Source of the DNA: Ischnura elegans
Lineage: Eukaryota > Arthropoda > Insecta > Odonata > Coenagrionidae
Reading direction: 5' to 3'
NCBI RefSeq assembly: GCF_921293095.1
Contig: NC_060257.1
Coordinates: forward strand, 69,014,472-69,078,471
DNA length: 64,000 nucleotides
Of the stretch, positions 1-10,480 are shown one piece after another. Within the stretch, counting starts at the first letter, position 1. Each line of letters starts with the position of its first letter. The translations under genes and the position numbers were made by a program. Below the pieces are notes generated by a model. It was not told the origin of the DNA and made no database searches. It was given only the letters and a program-made list of their open reading frames with translations.

Positions 1-513
1 CCTGTTTATCATAAATTTTCTCCTTGATTTGGACTCCCCCCCTCCGAATGTAATTCCTCGCTACCCCACTAGATTGATGCCAACATCAGGGGTGTGAAGG
101 AAGTAATACTGCTTGCAGACAATGCAGGGGTAGCAATGGTTTTTTAATGCAAGTTTTTTGGAATGGTCTTAAGAATTTTTTTAGAATGTGGAGTATCTAG
201 ATCATAAGAGAGTGATTTCCAGACGATATTTGAGAGTAATTTTTAGGTCCCGTTGTGTCAGGTATGACTTAATGGAATTTATCAATCATTAATTAAGAAT
301 ACTAGCTAATGGGACAGCCTGTCTGATGATGAATCCTCTTCAAGATTTGTCTCAGTGAAGTTTTGCAATAAATGTACTTGTAAAACAGCTATTCCTCATT
401 TCTTCACGATTTCTTTTTGATGGGTCTGCAGCTGGTCACCTCAGTATTGGCAGTTGGCAAAAAAATGTGGCTGCTGGCTATTGTAGAAGGGGGCATTGGA
501 AAGGAAAGTAATT
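1..513. other. No recognised feature
   Basis: I see no coding frame, tRNA-like box or inverted repeat in this stretch. It is ordinary AT-rich non-coding DNA leading up to the foldback at 514. Confidence 0.5.
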
Positions 514-762
514 GACTTATTTAAGTATACCGGGACTAGCCACGGTGATAACTTTTACGGAGTCACCCACAATGCACAAATTTTGCGAAAAATCCACAGA
601 GGAAAAATCATTCGCCTTGACCGGGATTCGAACCCGAATCCCTCGATGGAGGGGAGAATGATGATGAATTTTTCCTCTGTGGATTTTTCGCACAATTTGT
701 GCATTGCGGGTGACTCCGTAAAAGTTATCACCGTGGCTAGTCCCAATATACTTAAATAAGTC
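514..762. mobile_element. Head-to-head inverted SINE dimer (foldback)
   Basis: Two near-perfect inverted arms (514-608 and 668-762, about 95 bp each) surround a 60-bp centre. The centre contains, on the minus strand, a Pol III B box (GGTTCGAATCCCGG, read from about 617-631) and part of a tRNA-like 3' half. The arm sequence (TTTTTCCTCTGTGGATTTTT going outward) also follows the tRNA-like head at 914-985. So the arms look like the body of that SINE family, joined head to head. The overlapping open frames on both strands are by-products of the palindrome and not genes. Confidence 0.8.
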
Positions 763-913
763 TAGAGCGAACACCTCCTCGTGTTCAAAGTTCGGACTTG
801 GCTCTCCGGCTGTGGCGCCATACGCACGACTGGACTGCTAGTCGCATAATATGCTCAGCAGTCCATACCACCTTAACCCATATAGTCCACAAATTTCCAC
901 AGGGGAGAATGAC

Positions 914-985
914 GCCTCGGTAGCTTAACTGGCTAAAACACTCTGCCGGAAATCGAGGGATCCGGGTTCGAATCCCGGTCAAGGC
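914..985 (+). repeat. tRNA-like SINE head
   Basis: The 72 nt can fold as a tRNA. The acceptor stem is GCCTCGG with TCAAGGC (6 of 7 pairs). The A box is TAGCTTAACTGG, the T arm is a perfect CCGGG-TTCGAAT-CCCGG, and the B box is GGTTCGAATCC. The anticodon loop reads CCGGAAA (anticodon GGA, with C instead of U at position 33) and the D and anticodon stems are imperfect. The sequence continues directly into GAATTATTTTTCCTCTGAGG, the same body seen in the dimer at 514-762. I therefore read it as the head of a SINE and not a working tRNA gene; the SINE runs to about 1025. Confidence 0.75.
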
Positions 986-1025
986 GAATTATTTTTCCTC
1001 TGAGGATTTTTGGCACAAAATATTT

Positions 1026-1743
1026 GACATTACTTAAACGGGAAACAAGACCTGTTTCAATATGTAACCTGTGTATGAATGAAAAAACTCAAATGGCCAT
1101 GTAATATCTCCAAACTCCCCTATTGCAAGAAATATTCTCTGTGTTGTTGTGTGGGCCTACCTACAGAAAGTTCATAGCAGAAACTCCCTTTTCCCACACT
1201 GTAACGCAGTGATAAATTTTTGCTGAAAGGAAGGCCATAGGAAGACATTATATGGCCTTATTAGTTTTTTGTTGTGTTGCATATTTGAGGATATAGAGCT
1301 CAATACCCCCAAGATCTGTTGCCATGAAATGTGGCCACTCGGGCCATTGCCGAGTGCTTCAGCAGCTTAGCCAGGGTTTTGAAATTGGGTGGGGGGCTAA
1401 TCAGAGATTTCAGGACCCTTCCAGCATGTATGGAAAACACCCCAGGGCATAGGGAGTTCCTGGGAAAATTGGGATTTTTGATGTTGAAAATGTGATTTTT
1501 TGGACTCAGAAACAGTAATTTTGTATTTATTGAGGCCATTTTACCCATTTTTGCTGCTTCTTTTAAAAGCTCTAGGGAGGGGTTTAACCCGGAAATACTT
1601 GTGTCAACTTTTTGAACTGGCTTTTAAGTGAGAGTTACGATATTATCATTTTAGCTTTTTGAATTGATGCTGTTGCTGAGAACGGATCAATAGTGATAGA
1701 AATAGAATCTCCCCTACCGAAAAACCATAGCTAATAATTTTAA
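1026..1743. other. No recognised feature
   Basis: I see no supported gene or repeat here. The short minus-strand frame at 1300-1548 has no recognisable domain and is probably chance. Confidence 0.45.
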
Positions 1744-1938
1744 AGGCTGCTATGCATGGCAAATGATTTCATTCGCACGAAAATTCACAGTGTATTACGG
1801 AACAATTTGCGAATGAACCTTCATGCGCATGATCATTCAGTGAAAATTCACAGTTCACATATGTTCTATTTTGTTTGTATGATCCTGTGAATGATCACGT
1901 GGTCATTCAGCATGATCATTCACGGCGTATAGTGGTCT
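1744..1938. mobile_element. Short TAA-flanked MITE, GAATGATCAT family
   Basis: The ends are imperfect inverted repeats (AGGCTGCTATGCATGG against AGACCACTATACGCCG on the opposite strand). They are flanked on both sides by TAA (1741-1743 and 1939-1941), the target duplication size of PIF/Harbinger elements. The interior is rich in GAATGATCAT and its variants on both strands. Related copies lie at 10013-10480. It has no coding capacity. Confidence 0.6.
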
Positions 1939-2130
1939 TAAGGTCGTCTGTATTATGAGGACTTCATCTAAGACACATTCATTCAGCATTTAAGCTCTCA
2001 TGTTGGTTTGGATAGGTGGTAGAGATCACCCCTGACTGAGCCATAGGCATTTGATGTTTTCACACACATGGTTCCTTTCCCTGGGCCACCTATAGCAGCA
2101 AGGATATTTGTTTGGAGCATTTCCAAGGCT

Positions 2131-2202
2131 TCATCTGGGATTTGAACCCAGAACTCTTTGTTGTGATACACTCAACTTAGTGGGATACCAAGCTCCCATA
2201 TA
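2131..2202 (-). repeat. tRNA-like SINE head (minus strand)
   Basis: On the minus strand there is a B box GGTTCAAATCC inside a CTGGG-TTCAAAT-CCCAG T arm (2137-2150). Upstream is a weak A-box-like region, and GCTT pairs with AAGC at the ends. No clear 3' tail can be traced. It is probably a decayed tRNA-derived SINE head. Confidence 0.5.
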
Positions 2203-2433
2203 AGACATATCCCCAAAGAACTCAGGGGGAGGTTTTCCCTCAATGGTGACATTTAGTTCCTAAGAAAGTAGAAAAATAGGAGTCATAGAAGGGGTTAAGT
2301 TTCTACTGGACCTGAGTTATATTCAGCATGCCAACAAGGCCATTGCCAGCAGGGGGAGGCAATGGGGCCCAGGGAGAACACCAAGACCTATAAGACGTCT
2401 AGAAGACGTCTTATAGGTCATGATATGGTCAAT

Positions 2434-3208
2434 GGTTTTACTTTGGTTTTGAAAAGAAAAAAAATGACCAGCAAAAATGATGAGCAAAAGTTTTTAAATG
2501 CGTCGCTTAGCAGTTCTAGTACATTCTGGAATCCATTTTCATGAAGATTACTCGTTAATTCCAAATTTATTTACTTCATCATTAATGTGGTCTATGTTTG
2601 GTTTTGAAGTGGTCTGGAAAACGTCGAATAAGACGTCTTCAAAAGAGGTCGAAAAGACGTCAAAAAAACGTCATTTAGATGGTGAGAAAATCCTCTCGAT
2701 CTCATATTAATAATGCATATTCCCTATAAATTTTCCCTTCGCGGGAAATTTGCCAGCTTATATCAGGGTCCCGATCTTATTTTTTTCAAAATCAGATATT
2801 GTTGACCACTGCCGCTACAGTGGTTTTACTTAGGTATTGAAAAGAAAAAAAAAATGACCAGTAAAAATTGTGAGAAAAAGTTTTTTAAATGCTTCGCTTA
2901 GCAGTTCTAGGACATTCTGGAATCCATTTTCATGAAGATTACTCGTTAATTCCAAATTTATTTACTTCATCATTAACGTGGTCTATGTTTGGTTTTGAAA
3001 TGGTCTAGAAAATGTCGAATAAGACGTCTTCAAAAGAGGTCAAAAAGACGTCAAAAAAACGTCATTTAGATGGTGAGAAAACCTTCTCGATCTCAGGTTA
3101 ATAATACGAGTTCCCTATAAATTTGCTCTGTGAGGGAAAGTTGCGAACTTATATCAGGGCCTGATATGCCATTTTTTTCAAAATCAAATATTGTTAACCA
3201 CTGCCGCT
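2434..3208. repeat. ~388-bp direct duplication inside the composite element
   Basis: Two adjacent copies (about 2434-2821 and 2822-3208) start with GGTTTTACTT and end in the ACCACTGCCGCTA stretch. Both contain the same landmarks: AATGACCAG, TTCTAG.ACATTCTGG, TAAGACGTCTTCAAAAGAGG and AACGTCATTTAGATGG. They differ by scattered substitutions, so the duplication is not recent. Confidence 0.8.
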
Positions 3209-3224
3209 ATCCAAGGGAGAACAC

Positions 3225-3545
3225 CAAGGTCAAAAAGACGACTTCTAGGCGTCATTTAGATGGTCGAAAAAACGTCTTAATACCAGGTCAATAAAACCTA
3301 TTTCCTTCCCTCCACCGTGACCTAATCACGACGTCTTCTGGTTGGTCAAAAAGATGTCTATAAGACGTCATTTAGATGGTCGAAAAAACGTCTTAATACC
3401 AGGTCAATAAAACCTATTTCCTTCCCTCCACCGTGACCTAATCACGACGTCTTCTGGTTTGTCAAAAAGGCGTTTTTAAGACGTCTTTTAGATGGTCAAA
3501 AAAACGTATTAATCCCAGGTCAATAATACCTATTTCCTTTGAAGG
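3225..3545 (-). repeat. Left array of the 116-bp repeat, inverted
   Basis: About 2.7 units of a 116-bp repeat. The GACGTCTTCTGGTT landmark recurs at 3330 and 3446, exactly 116 bp apart. Read on the minus strand, the units match the right array at 4569-5270 (GGTGGAGGGAAGGAAATAGG, then CCATCTAAATGACGTC). The two arrays thus form the arms of a large foldback within the 2368-5285 element. Confidence 0.85.
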
Positions 3546-4568
3546 TGGATGGATAGATGAAGTCATAGTGCGCACGTGCACCAAAATGCATAGGCAACTT
3601 TTCTGGCAAATGTTCATAAAAGCGATTTAAAGTTGGGAAAACTCGTTCTTTAAATGTCTTTACTATATATATAGCTATGTATATTCTAGAGAATACTAGA
3701 GTAGAATAATAGAAATTCTATAGAATATCTATTTTATGAAAGTATGGCTGTTGATTGGACTTCAAAAATACCAATATTTTAGATTATGTAATTAATTTGA
3801 CAAAAAGATTATTTAAACAAATTATATATATTTGAAAAACAAAAATAGTTATAAGGAAAGAGCAGTCATCAACAATTCAAGCAAAATTTATAATTATTTA
3901 CTTAATCAAAATTGATACGTAACTATGTACTGAATTAACTTAGTTACCATCAATAAACAAATCCAATTCAATGGAATAACAGGTATGTATCAAAATTCTA
4001 GTCTCTTCTTTTTTGTTAATGAACAACAATTCTTTTTTATTTTAATATTATGAATAATATCGCCATAAACTTTTATGTTTCATAATTATGTACTCATATT
4101 TATTCATAGCCCTGATGAAGGTGTTAAAATACATTGGCAAAACTTGCATGGAAAATACTTCAAGGCCTATACTGCAAGACATTGAATCAACATGAATGCA
4201 TTCATTGATAATGCTGCAGATGCCTTTGAGACAGCTAAGATATCTACATTATGTTTAGAAGGTGTCTTCAAGTTATTAAAGATATATTCATATTAGCATA
4301 AGATATAGACGCATAAGACATAGACATTTTGTCAATATTTGTGCTCTGTGGGAGTTTTCTACATTTTGTTATACCTTCCGTTTCTCGGACATTAATCTTT
4401 GTTTAGTTTTCTGTTGGTTATATAATTAAAAAATTACTTCATTCATTTCATGTTTTATCTCCTATTTTTATCTCCTAAGAGGTTTTCCTTGAATCTTGGT
4501 GGAGGGAAGAAAATATGTCTTCTTGGTTCATTTTTGAAAATATTTAAACCATCAAAATGTCGTATTTT
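3546..4568. other. AT-rich centre of the composite element
   Basis: Very AT-rich sequence with no coding frame I recognise. At 4106-4150 it contains ATAGCCCTGATGAAGGTG...TTGGCAAAACTTGCATGG, which resembles one arm of the foldback at 14310-14539. This suggests a decayed fragment of that family was captured inside. Confidence 0.5.
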
Positions 4569-5270
4569 TGATCAAAAAGAAAAGGTCGCGATTGGGTCAT
4601 GGTGGAGGGAAGGAAAAAGGTATTGTTATCCCGGGATCGAGAGGTTTTTTGACCATCTAAATGACGCCTTAAAGATGCCTTTTTGACGAACCACAAGACG
4701 TCGTGGATAGGTCATGGTGGAGGGAAGGAAATAGGTTTTATTGACCTGTGATTAAGAGGTTTTTTTGACCATCCAAATGACGTCTAGAAGACGTCTTTTT
4801 GACGAACCACAAGACGTCGTGGATAGGTCATGGTGGAGGGAAGGAAATAGGTTTTTTTGACCTGGGATTAAGACGTTATTTCGACCATCTAAATGACGTC
4901 CCGAAGACGTCTTTTTGACGAACCACAAGACGTCGTGGATAGGTCATGGTGGAGGGAAGGAAATAGGTTTTTTTGACCCGGGATTAAGAGGTTTTTTTGA
5001 CCATCTAAATGACGTCTAGAAGACGTCTTTTTGACGAACCACAAGACGTCGTGGATAGGTCATGGTGGAGGGAAGGAAATAGGTTTTTTTGACCCGGGAT
5101 TAAGAGGTTTTTTTGACCATCTAAATGACGTCTAGAAGACGTCTTTTTGACGAACCACAAGACGTCGTGGATAGGTCATGGTGAAGGGAAGGAAATAGGT
5201 TTTTTTGACCTGGGATTAAGACGTTATTTCGACCATCTAAATGACGTCTAGAAGACGTCTTTTTGACCTT
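4569..5270 (+). repeat. Right array of the 116-bp tandem repeat
   Basis: The landmark GACGAACCACAAGACGTCGT recurs at 4685, 4801, 4917, 5033 and 5149, exactly 116 bp apart each time. A more divergent unit precedes it (4569-4684), giving about six units. Each unit holds GGTCATGGTGGAGGGAAGG, a T-rich stretch, and GACCATCTAAATGACGTC followed by an AAGACGTC palindrome. The open frame across it (5121-5312 minus) is repeat sequence and not a gene. Confidence 0.9.
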
Positions 5271-5664
5271 AGTGTTCTCCCTGGGGGGGAATACGAAGGC
5301 ATTCAAATCCACTCAAAACTTTTTAGAGATACTAGAAAAATGTTATATTTTTAGGTACATTTTTTAGAGGAGATGGAATTAACATGGGTGTTATTTGGAG
5401 CAGTTAAAATTTAGACTATCTCAAAAAGTATTAATAGGCAGGCATGCAGTGTGGGGCTATAGTTCCCCCAAAATTCCTTCTCTTGTGGCTTCTACCTGCG
5501 ATGAATCTGCTGAGGAGACCACTAGCTCAGGAGGTGCTAGGGGCTTCAATCTCTGACACTCCATTTTTGACATGCGTAATTACATTTCATAATGTCTGCG
5601 AACATTGAATGATGAATTTAACTTTTAGAACTAAAAAAGCTAAATAACTAGCTGACTCAATGAC

Positions 5665-5937
5665 CAGGATGCCGACTCACAAAAAATATTGGGGGGGGGG
5701 GGGGGGGGGGGCCAAACCGGGGATCTTGCCCCGGGAAATTTTATAAGTAGTGAGTTTTTAGTTTTTTAAGCATTTTAGAAGAGTCATATGATCAACATTA
5801 GCACCCTGATAACTCGAATCTCAATATCTGGACACTCCAGGGAAAATCGACAAGCCTGACACATATTTTCCTCACACCCATAAGCAATTTTTGAGGGGGC
5901 TCGGGCCCCTTCAGGCCCCCTGGAGCCGGCGCCACTG
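5665..5937 (-). mobile_element. Short hAT-like element, CAGTGGCGCCG family, copy 1
   Basis: The ends are CAGGATGCCGACT on the plus strand and CAGTGGCGCCGGCTCC on the minus strand. The body matches the element at 40371-40628 in opposite orientation, sharing GTTGATCATATGACTCTTCT, AGGCTTGTCGATTTT and the G/C-rich end blocks. A clean 8-bp target duplication is not visible here, unlike in the second copy. A 21-nt G run (5691-5711) lies near one end. It has no coding capacity. Confidence 0.75.
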
Positions 5938-6087
5938 CTCAGGCTTCATGGAGTTGGCTCACTGCTATACATATATGGTTTTCTGATGTGAGCAAATTAT
6001 CATGAAAATATCACTAGTCAACCTTTATGCCTCCTTAACTCTACCCTTAGCAAATTTTTGGTAGCATGTCTGTTGGTGGAGTTGAAC

Positions 6088-6380
6088 CAGGGCCGGAACT
6101 AGGAGTCAGTGGGGCAAAGATCAGTTTGCCACCCCCCTCCTATGGTCCTTCCTCGCTCCCTTCCTCCCCCTCCTCTAAAATATATAACATCTGTCCACAA
6201 TTTTTTGAGATGCGGAAGTAGAAATAACAAAATTTTGCCATTAAGAATTTTTATTAATAATATAGCTAAATAATTTATAAATCCATTATAAATGTTAAAT
6301 AATTCAATGAGGAAAATTAAATATTAAAAAAATAATATTTTCAAATTTTGCCGCCCCCTAAAATAAACGTACTGGGCTTG
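6088..6380. mobile_element. Short hAT-like element with near-perfect 8-bp target duplication
   Basis: It starts CAGGGCCGGAAC and ends with the complement of CAAGCCCAGTACG. It is flanked by AGTTGAAC (6080-6087) and GGTTGAAC (6381-6388), 7 of 8 identical, as expected of hAT insertion. Both ends carry blocks typical of such elements (GCCACCCCCCTCC, TTTTGCCGCCCCCTA) around an AT-rich middle. It is non-coding. Confidence 0.7.
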
Positions 6381-6962
6381 GGTTGAACCCCTAGGTCTAA
6401 TTCGCTATGGTATGGTGAAACCCTGTTCGAAATACAGTGCTCCTCTAGACGAATCGAAGATTAATTTGTCACGGTCTCGAATGCATAAGAGTTTTATATC
6501 TTCCATTTTTCTGAGGACGTTACGGAAACGCGAATCTTGTTGCGTTGATTGCATAACACAAGGGGACAGCATAGAGGAGGCCCATTCCATAGAAGGTTGA
6601 TTTCTGTTTCCACTTCGGTCGCATTTTAATTGGTATTGAAAATTCTCTGCGTCGCGGTGATGAGTGCAATGTTATCCGCTTTTTTCCAATATACTTTGCA
6701 GTATAATTTTTGTAATTGCAAGGAATAGCATTGAAAAGTGATGAATTTGGTAGATCACATCATTATGCACATAAATTGCAGTTAACATTCCAAACTACAC
6801 CTTATTTCTCCGTGGAACTCAGATCAATTTGTCCGTCAGCGACGCGAGTGGCGAATTTTGTAAACCCATTTAAATGCGTCGTTGGGGTACTTTCACGTAA
6901 AATATTCAATTATTAACGAAGTAAAGAAATTAGCTAGGCCACTGGTGGTATAATTAGGAAAT
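6381..6962. other. No recognised feature
   Basis: Short open frames overlap on both strands at 6405-6600 with no family resemblance that I can support. Nothing else stands out. Confidence 0.4.
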
Positions 6963-8216
6963 CCCAGTGAGAAATGGATCATCGAATCTACGTCGATTCG
7001 ACGTCGAAGTACTCATCGATAAAACGTCGATGGCAACACATCGATCGATGTCTATATGGTCCGAAAATCGACGTGTTTTCGACGTCGAAGCCATCGACGT
7101 GTTTTCGACGTCGACGCCATCGACGTGTTTTCGACGTCGACACCATCGACGAGTTTTCTATGTCGACGAGATATCGTCTTTTTACCTGCGATTCCTACTA
7201 ATAATTGCGGAAATATAGATCTTTTCGGCTAATAAAGAGCATCTATTGCTGCGCCAACGACGTATTTCAATCGAGCACGTACAGTCTAAACAAATGAAGG
7301 CTGAAATAAATTTATAATGGTGATTTTGTAATCTTAAGTCCTTCGGATTTATCTTCAATAATAATCAGAAATCCTTGAGAAAAAATGTGAGGTGTTGACA
7401 TCTATGACGCGAGTATAAAGGTATCGAAATGAGGTAAACGTAGTCACAAAGCCAAGCTTGTGCATATCACATACCACGCAGGAAAGAAGTAAGAACTTGG
7501 ACGCAAATAGAAGGTCCGGCGTATGTGGCAAATGTGTGAAAATGGAAATCTTGAACACATTAAATAGGGGAAGCTAATCCTACCTGCCATACAGCGGTCC
7601 AAAAGCAGACCGATTCCGAAGTGTGGAAGACGTAGTGAAGCTTGTCTTTACTAAGCGACGGAATGCCTTTTTCGATGATTAATACGAATCCAAAAGCTCA
7701 TTAAGTTTCAGAAGGATTTTAAATACCAATAACAGGATTTAGAGCTAGCAAAGTTTGTCGCGCAAAATAAATGCGACAATAAATTTTCTATACGGCGCCG
7801 AATGTCTCTGTTCCGAGTTTACTGCGAAGAACTAACAGCATGACGACTAATAACAGCTCAACTGATACACGCAATCGAACTTCAACGGTCAAGTTACAGA
7901 ATTAAAAGGAATCAAAGATTGTTCTCGGAGATTAAAACTAATGTTTATGGATGAATAAAATAATTATGTAATTTTATATTTCTTATTTAAGACACATATG
8001 TTGTAATAGCGTCTCACCGTTATTTTTAAGACATTAAAACTACATCACTAAGTTCTCCCCTCAGCCAATCAACACGCTGACCCCGCTGGCCAATGAGAAT
8101 AACACGTCGAAAAAACGTCGATTGAACAAATAAAATCGACGTCGACCACATATCGATCTATAGTCGTCGAATCGACGAAGATTCGACGTAGATTCGATGA
8201 TCCATTTCTCACTGGG
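6963..8216. mobile_element. 1.25 kb DNA transposon, CCCAGTGAGAAATGG ends
   Basis: Terminal inverted repeats of about 45 bp begin CCCAGTGAGAAATGGATC on both ends and are flanked by AAAT (6959-6962 and 8217-8220), a 4-bp target duplication. Next to the ends are dense TCGACG/CGTCGA motifs; the left side has about four copies of a 26-bp tandem repeat (CCATCGACGTGTTTTCGACG recurs at 7091, 7117 and, with changes, 7143). The interior has no transposase. End sequence (CCCAGNGAGAA), duplication size and CGTC-rich subterminal design all resemble the element at 2368-5285. Open frames at 6967-7218 are repeat-derived. Confidence 0.8.
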
Positions 8217-8220
8217 AAAT

Positions 8221-9365
8221 TTTCATGGTATTTAATACCAACCTACAATGGTACAGTGCCAAGAATTATAGGAGCAGATGACAATCGATTCAGATCCTAT
8301 ACGTGCTTTCACTTCGGAGGGTACCTAATGGTATGGATTGGCAATAACCATTGTGAAAGGTAGTGGAAACAGAAAATTTACCATGGCAAAGGAGGGGTTT
8401 GAGATTACATCATAATGCTATATGAATGGTAAATTGTGTTTCTTTCTTCGGTAATATCGTTATTAGCTAGCAACTATCGACATTAAGATTTAAGATTCGA
8501 CCTATATCGACTCAGTCGATATTGCATGTTCGGTGAAGGTGATATGGAACCAACGCTTCTTTGAGTGATAATTTTGCGTGTAGTTAGCGTTTTTAACAAA
8601 GGAATGATTACTTTTGTCCACTAGAGTAGGTATAATAGAGTTATGTGCATGTATAAATTTGGAAAATGAGCCCTCGTGAACTCGATAACGCGATAGCAAT
8701 CGAGTTCAATCATCTTCAGTAGTTCTCGCCTGCATCTTTGACCTATTGTTGCATCTTGACTGTACCGAGTGATGTCTATTTAAAAGTTGTATTTGCGTCT
8801 CGTTTGTTTGTTTTATCTTGTGCTCTTTCGCGTGCGGGAGGTAGGTTCTTCAGTTCTGTGGCATCATTGTAGTGAAGGTGTTGTGAAAAGGTGTTCCATT
8901 TTCCCAATAATTACGAGTTTCTCTAGTTGACAGCTATCAATATCGAACTTCTCCCATAGTTGTTGAGGTCAACTATATTTTAAGTGACCGTAATATTTCT
9001 CTGAAAGCGTCGCCGGCATTTCTTGTTCGACAGAAGCCGCGATTTTCTTTGTGTGACAAAGCTGTATGACTCTGGGGAGCAAAGGACAGGTGTTCCATTG
9101 GGAATTCGCTCATTATTCCTCTTCATACTGGGAAGCGGTGAAGGTACGTGAAGATTTTTTTCATTTAAACATCTGGATGATTTTCTCATGCGACTTTCAC
9201 ATGTTAGAGTGCTTCGGACATCAAAATTCACCTCGTTCATTCATTCAAATGATTGTTTAGTGGGTGCCTGTTCTCTTTCTCCCGGAAGCGCTCGTACTTA
9301 CCGCTCATCTAGCTTAATTGATTGAATTGTGCTGTGTTGTACTGCCAAGAATAAGTGCTTGTAAG
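8221..9365. other. Unassigned unique sequence, possible promoter/first-exon region
   Basis: This stretch lacks recognisable repeats. It contains a TATA-like TATTTAAAAG (about 8777) followed by T-rich sequence. An ATG at 9066 opens a 26-codon frame that runs into CGGTGAAG|GTACGTGAAG at 9143/9144, which looks like a good splice donor. This could be the 5' end of a host gene, but nothing downstream confirms it and such motifs occur by chance. Confidence 0.2.
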
Positions 9366-9707
9366 CAGGGGCGTGCCCAAGATCATAACTGGGGGGCAAG
9401 CCTTGGTCTAGGGGGAGTGGCAAGCCAAGTCGTGACATTTTAGCATGGAAAAGGTGGATGAAACCAACATTTTAAGAAAATTATAACAACGCTTTATTAT
9501 TTTTAGAGATTATTTCCTTGAAAAAATAGTTTTACTTTAGTTACCTACCTATCTTACACTAATAGATATAATTTTTCGTGGGTTTCAAGAAAATTTGTTG
9601 AATACTTTCGTTTCAATTCAGTACTGATTTTGCTTAAAGACTTTTGCGATTTTTGCTTCTAGAGGGGGCGGGGGAGGGGCAGATGCCCCTCGCTGGGTAC
9701 GCCCATG
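9366..9707 (+). mobile_element. Short hAT-like element, GGGGCGTGCCCA family, copy 1
   Basis: It starts CAGGGGCGTGCCCA and ends TGGGTACGCCCATG. Perfect 8-bp target duplications CTTGTAAG flank it (9358-9365, 9708-9715), diagnostic of hAT-type insertion. The body shares long stretches with 16654-16970 in opposite orientation (GACATTTTAGCATGGAAAAG, ACTGATTTTGCTTAAAGAC). It is non-coding and 342 bp long. Confidence 0.85.
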
Positions 9708-10012
9708 CTTGTAAGGTTGATGAATGGTTGAGGCTTCCTTCAGGTTGAGCGGCTCAAGTTATATTGCGTGATAATTCATTTACGAGGAACTTAAAGCATT
9801 TATCATGCAATCGCTTAGGTCACAGGAATAGGTAAAAGTTACCGTTTTGTTTTCTAAACCCTTAAATCCATTTCAAGACCGTAGCTAGAACAATGTTTCG
9901 GGGAACGGGGTCCTTGAGGTACGTTTCCGGGGGGGTCATATGGTGGCGGTACTCTTAAGACCTTATCTCCCAAACATTTGTTGGTTCGCAGGATCATTTT
10001 TTCCATCCCTCA

Positions 10013-10480
10013 AGGCCGCTCTACACGGTGAATGCTCATGCGACCAGTGGCGCGGTGAGGAGGGTTTTGGGGGATAAAGCCCCCCCTAGAGCTCGGAGAA
10101 ATTTTTAAGTTAAATCCATTTTCTTAATTGGATTGATATTACTAATAGAATAGTGTAAGGATTAATAAAATATCCCTCAGAAAGCCGCATTTTAATCCAT
10201 TTATCTTAAAATTCCGCAATTTATTAATCTCGCACCTACCACTTATCCTGGTGGGTATTCCATACCCCTATACACCCCGGTATTAGTTGCACCTAAACCC
10301 CCCAGCCTTAATTCCTACCTGCGCCCCTGCATGCGACTGATCATGCTGAATGATCATGCGAATTAAATCATTCGCTGTGTAAGGCCGCTATACACGGTGA
10401 ATGATCATTCACAGGATTATGCGAGTAAAATAGAAAAATATCTAATTTACGCTGAATGATCATGCGCATGACACCTTATA
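10013..10480. mobile_element. GAATGATCAT-family MITE copies, split by a hAT-like insertion
   Basis: AAGGCCGCTCTACACGGTGA at 10013 and AAGGCCGCTATACACGGTGA at 10383 are two starts of the family also seen at 1744-1938. Each is followed by GAATGATCATGC-type motifs. The first copy is split by the element at 10045-10329, and the second lacks its right end. The arrangement suggests tandem, truncated copies. Confidence 0.6.
10045..10329. mobile_element. Short hAT-like element with perfect 8-bp target duplication
   Basis: Its ends are CAGTGGCGCGGTGAGGA and the complement of CAGGGGCGCAGGTAGGA. Perfect CATGCGAC duplications (10037-10044, 10330-10337) flank it. Its insertion site lies in a MITE, so it is the younger of the two. 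There is no open frame, and the body is AT-rich with GC-rich ends. Confidence 0.85.

Larger units (their letters stand above)
2368..5285. mobile_element. Composite 2.9 kb DNA transposon, CCCAGGGAGAAC ends
   Basis: The left end reads CCCAGGGAGAACACCAAG and the right end is its near-exact reverse complement (CTTAGTGTTCTCCCTGGG). Both are flanked by GGGG (2364-2367 and 5286-5289), consistent with a 4-bp target duplication, although G runs make this less certain. Both subterminal regions are full of GACGTC/AAGACGTCT motifs. Inside are a ~388-bp direct duplication, a second internal copy of the terminus near 3211 (AAGGGAGAACACCAAGG), inverted arrays of a 116-bp repeat, and an AT-rich centre (3545-4450). 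No transposase frame is visible, so it is non-autonomous or decayed. The superfamily is not identified; 4-bp duplications are known for Chapaev and Sola2 groups. Confidence 0.75.

Noticed and set aside
914-985. Functional tRNA gene
   Set aside because: Anticodon and D stems are imperfect, C replaces U33, and the sequence continues into a SINE body.
6967-7218. Overlapping frames in the CGTCGA repeats
   Set aside because: Produced by a 26-bp subterminal repeat in a transposon; the residues are simply the repeat translated.
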